Assembly (NCBI RefSeq): GCF_020379485.1
Contig: NC_063448.1
Span: forward strand, 5,355,726 to 5,419,725
Length of the DNA stretch: 64,000 nucleotides
Origin: Brassica napus
Lineage: Eukaryota > Streptophyta > Magnoliopsida > Brassicales > Brassicaceae
Direction: 5' to 3'
Shown: positions 48,455 through 59,308 of the stretch, one piece after another
How positions within the stretch are numbered: position 1 is the stretch's first letter
Layout: each line of letters starts with the position of its first letter
Notes under the pieces: model-generated
Told to the model about the DNA's origin: nothing
Databases searched by the model: none
The model's input: only the letters and a program-made list of their open reading frames with translations
Position numbers and translations under genes: made by a program

Positions 48455-48560
48455 TAAGATTCACCAGGGTCGTGTCGAAGCATATTCAGATAGTTTCTTG
48501 AGTAACAAGTCATTCTCTTCCTCTGATGCAACTGAAAGACTCTCTTCATATTAAAGAGTT
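48455..48560 (-). pseudogene. CYP71B fragment (relic of the P450 array)
   Basis: On the minus strand this matches the part of the intact CYP71B exon 1 at about 60485-60600. Shared on the plus strand are ATTCACC, TAGTTTCTTGA, AACAAGT and ATTCTCTTCCTCT in the same spacing. In translation it keeps a SEEENDLLLKKL-like core, with stops on both sides. It shows that a CYP71B gene once lay next to GLE1, as in Arabidopsis, and has been almost wholly lost. Confidence 0.75.
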
Positions 48561-49405
48561 TGATCAAAATTAAGTCACTTTCGAATTCGAATACCAAAGT
48601 CGTCGCTTGTTTATTTTATTGCTTGTTTGGAGGGTATGTATTGGTACGGTAACATGCCGGTGGTCTTCAGGACGCCAGCTGACACAGCATGTAGTTAAAT
48701 CAAAAAAATGAGACTGAATCAATTTTATATAAATATAGATCCTCGTAATCTGTTATCTATAATACCCACGTGGACCGATTGCTATGACATACAACTGACG
48801 ATAAAACAGTAATAGGTTACTAGGTTAAGATTCGCGCCTTACGCGGAATGGACATTATAAATAAATTATTTTTATGTATTATATACTATTTTACATATTA
48901 TTAAATAATAAATATATATTAATATTAAAAATTCAGTAACTATAACGTATATTATTAAATTGACGTGAACACATAAATAAATTTTATTAATCCAAACAAA
49001 CACTTTTTATTTTATATGGTCTATAATTAAGTTTGAATAATATTAACATAGATATATAGTATATATTTATTTTTTTGAACTCTTCAAAAGGTTTCTAGAG
49101 AGCGGTGAGTTTTGTCGTTTAGTGAGAAAGAATGGAAAAAGAGCGATAACAAAAGCGATAAAATTTTGAGTGAAGCTTTGAAGTTACCAGCTTCGTGAAT
49201 CTGTTTTGAAGCTACTGTTTCTTAAGATCTGACCTTGTTTCCCTAAGAAGGTGATCCAGTTCCTTCTGCTCCAAAAGGTGGTGTTGAAACTTTTAGGAGA
49301 GAAGCACAGTTTCAGAGTTAAAAAGTTCTGTAATCTTTCGATTCTGTTTGATTGTCTCTGCTTGGTTCGATTTGAGGTTTTGGATAAGAGTTTGAAGAAG
49401 ATCTG

Positions 49406-50875
49406 ATGTCGGCGGCGATGGATAAGGCCTTGATGGCCATGTCTCTTGAAGATGATGATGATGTGCCCTTTGTTATGCCAAATCTTCCTGAGTTTAGTTC
49501 GACTGAAAGGAATAAAAGAAGTTTAATTGGGCGTCTGCTCAATTTAGACTACCAGAAAATGGAGGAGTTTATCTTTCAGATGCCTCGTAAATGGCAGAAA
49601 CAAGGCCGTGTTAGAGGTATTGCTCTTTCTCAGGAAAGATTTTAGTTTATCTTCGATAATGAACATGATCTGGTGGAAGTCTTAGAAAAAGGTGTGCATA
49701 CTTTTCATGAATGAGCTATTGTTGTTGAGAGATGGTCAGAAGTTCCTCCTCCTGATTCACTGCAGTATATTCCAATATGGGTTCAAATCAGGAATATCCC
49801 GATCAACTATCAAACTCAATTGGCAATTGAAGCGCTTGGAGATATAGTAGGAAAGGTTACTGATGTGTCTTTTGATCCTTTGAAGGCGCGAAGCAATGTT
49901 TATGAAAGAGTTAAGGTTCGGTTCGACGTCTCAAGACCTCTGCGCAAAGAAAAAGTGATAGACTTACCGAACGGTGGAAAAACTAAAGTCTTTTTCAACT
50001 ATGAAAGGATTCAGAAGAGGTGTTACACTTGTCAGAGGTTGTCTCACGAACAATCTGTTTGTCCGATCACTATTCAGAGGAGTCAAGTTGAAGCAGATTC
50101 AAGAAGAGCTGGCCAGAGTATTATGAAGAAAAAGTCGAACGTAATTCTTTTGGAATCTGATCCGCTGTTTGGTGTTTTGGAGGAAAATCAGGTTGGTATT
50201 AATCCTAATACTGGTAGACCAAGAATTGCTCCAGAAGTTTTGGAAGGAATGAGGCAATATCTGTTAGTGGCACCAGGTGAAGAAAGAATTATCAGAGAGG
50301 AGAGAGTCAAAGCTTCGGTCAGAGAAGTTGAAAATGATCCGATCCTAAGGAAATCTGCTTTGAGTTTAGATCCTGTACCGGCTGTGACAAGAGACTTACA
50401 GAGAGGCAAAGGATTAGTCTTTGATTACCCAGTTGAAAATTCTATGTCTCCTCTGTTTGAACCAAGACCGCAAGGTGAAAAACTTTTAGCTGCTTCTATG
50501 AGAGCTAACCCTGCATTTGAATGGAGGCCGGAGATTATATCAACAAGAGTTCAGCAGGTTGGTTTCTCTCAATCATCAGCTTCATCGTCTTCTTTGAGTG
50601 GTTCTACGGGGTCTAGATTGAAATCTTTTGATCTTAATCTTTCTGGGACCTCCTCAAAGAAGACCAGCATCAGGAAAAGGCCGGGAAAAAATATGAGGAA
50701 GATGAATGCTAATGCTTGCCAAGAGGAAAATATCCAAATTTCTCTAAAAGATGGAATGCTAATTGGAAGTGTGGAGAAAAGGAAAGCGGTTGATCAGATG
50801 GGTGGAGTTCCCAAAGCTGCAAAGCAAATAACTCAAAAGGCGGTCCCGAAGGAGGGACTGTCCAAAGATCAATGA
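49406..50875 (+). pseudogene. LINE ORF1 (nucleic-acid-binding, zinc knuckle), broken
   Basis: One frame runs from ATG 49406 to stop 50875, interrupted by TAG at 49643-49645 and TGA near 49711. The second sits where related LINEs have a Trp, as judged from memory. The N-terminal part resembles the DUF4283 domain of plant LINE/gag proteins (…IPIWVQIRNIPINY…ALGDIVGKV). A CCHC zinc knuckle CYTCQRLSHEQSVC lies near 50030. The basic, Ser-rich C-terminus follows. ORF1 binds the LINE RNA. Its stop overlaps the ORF2 start as ATGA. Confidence 0.88.
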
Positions 50876-53800
50876 GCCTACTTGCTTGGAATTGTCGAGG
50901 ACTGGGACGGTCCCAGGACTTGACAATTCACAGGCTCATGGAAATACGTAAAAAATATTTCCCTGAGTTGCTTTTTTTGATGGAAACTATGCATTCAAGA
51001 AATGACCTTGTAGATATTCAAGTTTGGCTGGGATATAGTCGTGTATATACTGTTAACCCGGTGGGAAGAAGTGGTGGTCTTGCGGTTTTTTGGAAGAGTG
51101 CTGTTGATATGGAAGTGTTGTCTGCTGATAAGAATCTAGTGGATATGAGTGTACAGTTTGGGGACAAAACTTTTTTTTGTGTCTTGCATATATGGTGAAC
51201 CTAATGAAGGAAAAAGACAATGGTTTTGGGAGAAGATTACTAGACTGGGAGTTCAAAGAAGCGGTCCATGGTGCATGTTAGGTGATTTCAATGCTATTTG
51301 TGGTAATCATGAGAAGATGGGAGGACCTTCTAGAAGTGATGCCACCTTTGAATGCTTTAATGATATGATTAAGGCTTGTAAGATGAAAGAACCTAGTAGT
51401 CAAGGTGATCCTTTCACTTGGGGTGGTCGTAGGGGAGATCATTGGGTTAGTTGCAAGTTGGACAGATGCTTCGGTAATAAAGATTGGCTTGATCTTTTTC
51501 CAGATGCGAATCAATCATTCTTGGAAAAGAGAGGATCAGATCATAGACCTGTTTTGGTTAATCTCAACAAGGTGCATCAGGGCAGGAAAGGAAGATTCAG
51601 GTTTGACAAAACTTTGCTTGGATTACCAAATTTCAGAGATAAAATTGTAGAAGCCTGGAGGGGTCATAGAGGGCAGTCGAATTTGAGGTTTGCTGCCAGG
51701 ATCAGGAATTGTAGAACCATAATATGTGAATGGAAGAAAAGCTTCAGTCTGAATGCAAAAGCAAATATTTTGAGAATTCAGAACGAGTTGGAGGCTGAAG
51801 AATCTGGTCGTTTTCCTTCTCGGGTTAGAATCCAGAGGCTCAAGATTGAGTTGGTGAAAGCTATTAGAGATGAGGAGTCTTTTTGGTTCCAAAGAAGCCA
51901 GGATAAATGGCTAAAATGTGGAGACATGAATACCAAAGCTTTTCACGCGTCAGTTCAAATGGCTAGAAGCCGAAATGCAGTTGACGTTTTGGAAGATAAG
52001 AATGGTTTGTTATTTCAAGATGATTTTGCCAAAGGAGAAATAGCCACAAATTACTTCTAAGAATTATTCTCATCCACAAAGCCGACAAATTTTTCTGATT
52101 TCTTTGATGGCTTTGCTCCAAGGGTGACTGAGCAGATGAACAAGGATCTTCTATCTTCGGTTGCTGATGATGAAATTAAACAAGCGGTGTTTTCTATTAA
52201 AGCTTCCAGTGCACCGGGACCTGACGGTATGAGCGCCCTTTTCTTTCAAAAAATTTGGAATGAGATTGGAGGATATGTTATAAAAGAAGTTCAGGAGTTC
52301 TTCGATCATGGTTGCTTTGATAAGGAGTGGAACTTTACTCATCTTTGTCTCATTCCAAAAATAGTTAAACCTTCAAGAATGACAGATCTGAGACCCATTA
52401 GCTTGTGCTCAGTTTTCTATAAAGTTATAGCTAAGATTATGGTCAGAAGGATGCAGCCTTTGCTTCCCTTGATTGTTTCACCAAATCAATCTGCGTTTGT
52501 ATCAGAAAGAAATATTGCGGATAATATTTTGGTGGCGCACGAAGTTGTTCATGGTCTAAGGACTTTTAAACCGGTAGCATCTCAGTTCATGGCCGTCAAA
52601 TCTGATATGTCTAAAGCATACGACATGGTTGAATGGGAATATCTCAGGGCTCTGCTTAAGGCTCTGGGTTTTCATCAAAAATGGGTGGAGCTTACCATGT
52701 TTTGTGTTTCATCTGTTTCCTATTCGGTGTTAATCAATGATCAACCTCATGGTTCTATTTTACCTCAGAGAGGATTACGCCAAGGTGATCCAATGTCTCC
52801 GGCTTTGTTTGTGTTATGCGCGGAAGGGTTGTCTCACCTATTGAGGAAAGCAGAAGATGTTGGAAGATTGAACGGGATTAAGTTCTCTGATCAGGGTCCT
52901 TCGGTGAGTCATCTGTTTTTCGCTGATGATAGCTTATTCTTGTGCAAGGCAGAGACAGATCAAGCTTCAGCATTACAAGAGATTCTGAATGTTTATGCTG
53001 AGGCTACATGACAACTGATAAATCTGCAAAAATCTTCTATAACCTTTGGTGCTGAGATAAATGAAGGAGTTAAAGAGAACATCAGAGATATCTTGGGAAT
53101 TTATAATGAAGGTGGAGTTGGTACTTATCTCGGCCTTCCTGAGTGCTTCAGCGGATCAAAGGTGGAGCTTTTCAATTTTATAAAGGATAAGCTGAAGAAG
53201 AGATTATCTGGATGGTTTGCAAGATCTCTGTCTTTAGGTGGAAAAGAAGTACTTCTCAAAGCGGTTACTTTGGCGTTTCCTGTGTATGCAATGGGATGTT
53301 TTAAGCTCCCGAAAACGACTATAGCAAATCTTACAAGTGCTATGTCAAATTTCTGGTGGAATTCGGTTGAGCATAAAAACAAAATCCATTGGGTTAAATG
53401 GGAAACACTCTGTCTTCCTAAAAAGCTTGGTGGTTTGGGTTTTAAGGATTTGGAAAGTTTCAATCAAGCTCTACTTGCAAAACAAGCGTGGAAAGTTCTT
53501 CAGAGTCCAAATTCCCTCATTGCTCAAGTTCTGAAGAGCAAATATTTTGATAATAAAGATTTCCTTGATGCTGAACTTGGAAGTAGACCTTCATATGGAT
53601 GGAGGAGCCTTCTACATGGAAGATCTTTACTAAAAAAAGGTTTAAGAAAAGAGATAGGAAATTGTAAGTCGCTCAGATTGGATTGACCCGTGGTGTGATT
53701 TTGGTGGACGCTGGAATCCTTGGATGAAGAATCCATTAGTCAATCTTGATTTATTGGTGGGTGACCTTATAATTCAAGAGACAGGTGAATGGAACATGAA

Positions 53801-54989
53801 GGCTTTAGAGGAAAAAATTTTCCCTGCAGATGTGGAGATAATTGCTAAAAAGAAAACAGCAGTCCATTGTGAAGACTTTTGGTGTTGGAAGCATAACAGA
53901 AGTGGTGACTTTTCTGTTAGATCAGGAAACTGGTTAGCCACTAGATGGGTTCTCAGGAACGAGTTTCAAGAGGCTGAGATGCAACCGTCTTTGAATAGAT
54001 TGAAGGAAGAAATCTGGAACTCCTTAACTGCTCCAAAAATTCAAGCTTTCATGTGGAGAACATTATCAAATGCAATTCCTGTGGCGAGCAATTTGATAAC
54101 CAGAGGAGTGAAGGCTGATATGCTCTGTCAGTATTGTGGTATTCATGATGAATCTCCTAACCATGTCTTGTTTACTTGTGATGTGGCTAGACAAGTATGG
54201 GCATTATCTGACTTTCCGACTCCTCAAAATGGTTTCCATCAAGACTTGATGTTTGTGAACTTCAGCTATCTCTTTCAAATGAGTAAGAATATTCGAGTTC
54301 CAGTAGAGACGAGGAGATGCTTCCCTTGGGTTTTATGGTTAATTTAGAAGAACAGGAACAAATTTATCTTCGAGGCAAAGGAACTGAAGGCCGTAGAATT
54401 AGTTGATAAGATTCATGAGGAAGTTTCTGCATGGGTTTTGGCTCGGCAATTAGATAATGAGGGTGAGCAAAGAGATGAGGAGTCACGGAGATTCGTGGAA
54501 AGAAAGTGGACTAAACCTCCACAAAATTGGGTTAAATGTAATTTCGGTATGAAGTGGTTACAAAAATCTGAGGTGGCGGGAGTTGCTTGGATTGTTAGGG
54601 ACAGTGAAGGTGAATCCCTTTTGCATAGTAGGAAGTCTTTTGTGAGAGTTAAAACGCTTGAGGAAGCGAAAGAAAAAGCTCTGGTCTGGACTTTAGAATG
54701 TATGGCTGAGCATCGTTTAGACAACTTAATAATTGCTGGAGAGGATGCAGTTCTTTTGAAGGTCATTGAAAGACCAAGAGCTTGGCCTTCTTATACTTCT
54801 GTCGTCCATAAGTTGGAGAATTTTTTGTGTAGGTTTGGGTGTTGGAAAAGTAAAGTCGAAACAAGAAGCTCCAACAAATGTGCCTATCTCATTGCTGATA
54901 GTGCTTCGAAATCTAGGTGGTTTCAATCTTATGTGGCTAGAGGAGCTCATTTTTGGATCTCAAGTCTAGTAGCTTTTGAGAAGGTTTAA
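50872..54989 (+). pseudogene. LINE ORF2 (endonuclease, reverse transcriptase, RNase H), broken
   Basis: Domains in order: AP-type endonuclease ([22 protein letters not shown]); reverse transcriptase ([26 protein letters not shown], the catalytic FFADDS near 52920); zinc-binding domain (CQYCGIHDESPNHVLFTC); and RNase H-like domain (from about 54540). Breaks: a frameshift at an 8-T run (51171-51178), TAA at 52058, TGA at 53009, a frameshift near 53677, and TAG at 54345. Everything between the breaks aligns in frame. The first RNase H aspartate appears lost (KCNFGMKW). The protein is not functional as read. Confidence 0.92.
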
Positions 54990-56005
54990 CATCTTTGTGT
55001 AGCTTGTTTTGTTTCATTTTGATGTGGTATAGTAGTAATCCTGTTAAGGATTTAGTGCTGTTTGTTTGTTAGTTCTTCGGATGTAATTTGGTTTCGGATA
55101 GCTCTCTGTTATCCTTTATAAATATAATCATCTTTGAAGGAAAAAAAAATAGTATATATTTAATATTGATATTTATTAAATAATTTCTTCTACTCATATT
55201 TTTTTTTGATCATTTGCATATTTTTATAACAAAAATTTTGAATCAGTGATAACAAAAATTTTCATTGTGTGATGTTTAATAGTTTTTGTAATTTATAATT
55301 TTATGAAAAAATTCAAAGCAAATTTAAAAATTTAACTATTAAATTGTCAATATTTCTTCAAAGCTTTTATCAAAACACAATTGTTCAAAGAAAATTTCAA
55401 AATTAAAATAATTATGTATTTCATATGGTATATAGTTAATATAAACGATATTAATATATATATATATATTTAATCTTAATATTTATTAAATGAGTCTTCA
55501 TATTTATATGATTTTGTAATCATTTATATCTTGTCATAACAAACATTTTAAACCATGGTTCACGAAAATTTTAATGTGAGACTTTTAACAGTGTTAATAA
55601 TTTATAGCCATTTTTTTTTTAAATTCAAAATATAACATATACGAAAAAATCTAAATTTATATTATATGGTTAATGTGGTTGTTTAATTTATTTTAATAAG
55701 TTAAAATTGAAAAAATGATAGAGGACACACTAATTTTATCAAATCTTTATTATTCAAAATCATTATTTGACATATATACTTTAGCCATATTAGGCAATTC
55801 CGTAATTTTTATTTATGGAAAGAATAAAAAATATTAATAATTAATTTATGGTTAGTTTAATAAAAAGTTTATAATATATTGAGATGAATCAACCTATTCC
55901 TCTATAGATTCTAAGAATCATTGTGGTGATGACACATGACTACCTCAAATGTTGTAATATTTTTCTTTTAATATATAGGGGATAGAAACAATATGTCGTA
56001 GAAGC

Positions 56006-56214
56006 CAGGGGCGAATCCAGAATAATTTGTCAGTGGGTGCAAAATATAATAAAGGTCTAAAGGGACATCGAACTTGAGACTGGAAGGGGTTGCACGACAA
56101 TAGTAAACCATCTAATCTAGCTGATTTCTTTGTATTTTTGCATACCAAACGGTTAATATTTATAAAATTACGGGTGCCTGTGCCACCATAGCGTTGGCAC
56201 TGGCTTCGCCCCTG
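56006..56214. mobile_element. hAT-type MITE
   Basis: A 209-bp element with inverted ends CAGGGGCGAATCCAG and complement CAGGGGCGAAGCCAG. It is flanked by an 8-bp target duplication with one mismatch (GTAGAAGC 55998-56005, CTAGAAGC 56215-56222). End sequence and duplication length fit hAT elements. No coding capacity. Confidence 0.88.
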
Positions 56215-56222
56215 CTAGAAGC

Positions 56223-56799
56223 TATATGCCCTCATTTATATATTTAATAAGGTGATTGGTAGAACAATAAATGATTCAATTCTCATAAAAATTAATATGT
56301 ATAGTATATAATTTATTTATTTTTAAATAATATATATTTAAAATATATAAATATACATTATTCTATGTTTTTGTTATTAAAAATAATGAATCATAAAATT
56401 TATATAAATTAAGTTATATTTTAAATGTGAAATATTATTTAAAAAATTTCAATATATTTAAATTATAATTTTATTTTAAATATATATTTAATTTTTGGAT
56501 ATTATTAAATAAAACAAATAAATTATATATAATTATTTTTAATTTTTATAATTTTTTATGCAAATGCTATACCAAAAACTTCATTTGAGAACACTAAGCA
56601 AAGAGCATTTGAAGAGCACTAGCATCTTCTAGATGCTTTCTAAAAATTGTTGATTGGATGATAGAGAGCATAATGTTTATGCTAATGCTTTGACGTGTAA
56701 GAGTTTTAGACATTCAGAATGTACATTCTTCTTTTTTTTGTCAACTGGAATATTTTATATTTAGTCTTACTTACTTAAAACAGTAATATTTTCTTCTTC
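56223..56799. other. Very AT-rich spacer with a retroposon-tail remnant
   Basis: To about 56.58 kb this is AT-rich with no structure of note. At 56730-56760 a T run followed by GTCAACTGGAATATTTTATA resembles the 3' end of the adjacent retroposon (T run, CTGTCAACGCAATATAGT). It may be a second, almost completely truncated copy. Confidence 0.45.
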
Positions 56800-58236
56800 T
56801 TTTTTTTTCTGTCAACGCAATATAGTAAAATTTAAAAGTTAAGTGGTTACAACCGGAGCAATGCTCGACGGTAAGACGATAAAACCGGAGTTAATCTCAA
56901 CGGTCAGATGAAAAACAAAGAGTACACTAAAACATAAGATAGAAATGTTGGTGGGTGAGGCTAGCTCAATGTGAAGAAATCCTTGGATGATCTTCACTTG
57001 TATCCCTGAAATGAAAGCTCCAACAAGCTTGCCATAGTCGTAAATGACGTTGATACACCCAAGCGAATGGGTTTGTGAGGGGGCTGAACAGCCCAAAGAA
57101 CATCTAGAACTAGCTAAATAGTTCAGTAAACAAACAGCTCTATCTCCATCAGTGATCTCTGAAAAGACTATGAGAATCTCATATACATCAGAAAGAAAAT
57201 TCAGTGAAACACCCGGTGAGCCGGATAGGTCTAACATCATCTCCAGTTCCATAATTGAAATTGACACTACAAAGCGTATGGACACAGACGGAGGGAATTG
57301 TGGTAGGAGACCACACGAAAGTACCTTTGGGTTTGGGGAAGGACAATACACAAGAGGGAGGGGCCGGCTAGATGAACCGGTGCTAAGCATAGATTCAGTG
57401 ATTTTAGTTATGCACACTGCCCATGTCCATGGCCACGAGTGAAAACAAATGTATCGTTTGGAAAAAAGGTTGGTAGCTGAACTCCTTGTGGCCAGGCCCA
57501 AGCCCATAAGGCCCACTAAGATTAGAGTTTTCGTTTGGCAAATAATCGCACCCAATGCGTCGTCGGAGCATGAGGCGTCGTCGGAGCATGAGGCATCATC
57601 GGAGGGAGCTGTCGTCGTGAGTCCGGTGAGTCTAGTCGAGAACGGGCTGAGCACGTAGTACTTGATGTCCTATGGGGGTTGAGACGGTGTTACAGAGGGA
57701 GAGCCGGGCTTGAGGATAAGAACAGGAGAGAAGCACAAACGCAAAGCACACGGTGTGGTGGTGGCGGTGGTGATGGGTCTATCTCGTCGGCGAAAGATTC
57801 CGGTTGGAGAAGCGCGGCGACGGGAGACCAAAGTAGGTGAAGTGAGCGATAGATCTGATGGTGGAGGAAGAGACTTGGCTCGTATCAGAGACGGCGTTGC
57901 CATGGTGACGAAGAGTCGAACAGATCCGGTGAGCTTACTCACTGACTGAACAGATCTGGCTCTTACCCACGCCTTGAGAGGAGAAACGGCTACACAGATC
58001 CGAGCAGACGAAATGACGATGAGACGGCGAGCAAGATGAGTGGTGACGGAGAAAGCACACAGCGAAACGGGAGCGAGGCAGCAGGCGAAAACACAGACTA
58101 TGAAAATGCTAGGAGAGACGGCAGTAACACGGAGTTGTAACGGAGAGTCCCGACGCCGGCGAGCTCGAGCTCCTCCGGCGCCAAAGAGAAGAGTAGAACG
58201 ATGGGCCTCGATAGTCGAGCTTGGGAGCGTTTAGCC
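56800..58236 (-). mobile_element. GC-rich non-autonomous retroposon (unclassified, possibly Sadhu-like)
   Basis: A 1.44 kb segment, clearly GC-richer than its flanks, is bounded by the exact 13-bp direct repeat TATTTTCTTCTTC (56787-56799, 58237-58249). It has an A-tail at its minus-strand 3' end (T run 56800-56808). These are retroposon traits: A-tail and variable-length target duplication. No reverse transcriptase is visible. A 271-aa frame (57654-56839, minus) and shorter frames lack known domains. An 18-bp unit GCGTCGTCGGAGCATGAG is tandemly repeated at 57557-57592 with a third degenerate copy. Sadhu elements of Arabidopsis are non-coding, tailed retroposons of similar kind, but I cannot confirm the family. 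A retrocopy of a host transcript is the alternative. Confidence 0.72.
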
Positions 58237-58249
58237 TATTTTCTTCTTC

Positions 58250-59308
58250 ATATTTTACAAGTTATTGACTACTGAATGTTGACATTATCCTTTAATGCAT
58301 TCATTGTACTTTTTGCATAGTTGGTGCAAGTGGACCTATTGTCTATACTCTTCGTCACACCAGCTAATTAGTTAAACTCGGATTGGTCAGATGGTCAGAT
58401 CGATCCAGACGGTAATCAAGTAAATGTGATTTGCAGCTTGTGTGAAGACATAATTCAAATACAACGATTGACTTGAACTTAAAGGCCAGAACAAAAATCT
58501 AAACTCTACCCACCTAATATTCACCTAACTAGCTAGTCTACATTTCAAACTTTGCATCTCTATAAAAAAGTTAACCTTACATCTCTACTTTCCAAGTAGC
58601 GTCTTTTGTCTCTCTCTTTTGATGGGTCCACATTGGGACATTAGAGCATAAGCCGGAGTTCTTAACGGAAGTTAAGAAACTGTTTCTTAACTTCCGGTAA
58701 GAACCTCACTCTAAAAATCTCGGGTTAATCATGGTCTTATAATCACATACCATGCAACAATCCAATGGAGAAGACTTATTATTCATCAGCACTAAATGGC
58801 GATGGAAGGATATAAGCTTCAAAGATTCAACGAACATAAAAGATGAATAATCGAATAAAACCCTAGTCCAAACAAACGATCTACCAGCGAGTACCTGTGA
58901 AAACAAAGAGCAAAATAGCTACCATGCACATGAGGTACGTAGCTGTTTATTATACTAACAAGGTATCGTAAAAGAGACCTTAATATATCCCAAAAGTCCT
59001 ATTTTTCTATTAATAATGTTTCCCTATTGACGATAACGTGGGCGGCTGAATTACCGAGTGATAATAACGCGCCTGACGTAGGAGATCGTGTTTTGTTTTG
59101 GTTAGGGATGACAAAGTCTGCCGTTATCCTCCTAACCACCACAATTTGTTCAAACTTAATTAATTCATCCCTCATGTTCAGATCGAGGAATCTGATTTGA
59201 CAACCCAATCTTTCAGATATATGATATAATGTTTAATATAAGAAAAGATATTACTACAAAACTCAAAAATATGAAGCAGAAGTACAAATACATGTATCTT
59301 ATTATGGA
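58250..59308. other. Intergenic DNA downstream of the CYP71B gene
   Basis: No gene is seen. The sequence CTTCCG-TTAAGAAACAGTTTC (about 58660-58700) is a short inverted repeat. The segment adjoining 59308 is the 3' UTR of CYP71B. Confidence 0.45.

Larger units (their letters stand above)
49070..55148 (+). mobile_element. Near full-length L1-type LINE with RNase H domain
   Basis: The element runs from a short 5' leader through ORF1, ORF2 and a 3' UTR to an A-tail (55141-55149). It is bounded by a 14-bp target duplication ATAGTATATATTTA (49056-49069 and 55149-55162). It is complete in structure but both ORFs are broken by stops and frameshifts, so this copy is not autonomous. Typical of plant L1 elements, it ends with an RNase H-like domain after the zinc-binding domain. 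Confidence 0.93.
48820..55982 (-). mobile_element. Non-autonomous Helitron split by a LINE
   Basis: On the minus strand the 5' end is TC (55981-55982) followed by CCCTATATATTAAAAG, preceded by host A. The 3' end has a hairpin (CGCGTAAGGCGCG region, 48831-48846), then CTAG at 48820-48823 followed by host T. Without the 6.1 kb LINE and its target duplication the Helitron is about 1.07 kb, a usual size for non-autonomous copies. Inside, two related AT-rich units (about 55150 and 55470) form a diverged tandem repeat. Confidence 0.8.

Noticed and set aside
49070..55148. Active autonomous LINE
   Set aside because: Both ORFs have several stops and frameshifts, and an RNase H aspartate appears missing.
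56839..57654. 271-codon minus-strand frame as a host gene
   Set aside because: It lies wholly within a retroposon with target duplication, has no recognised domain and includes a tandem-repeat-encoded SCSDDA stretch.
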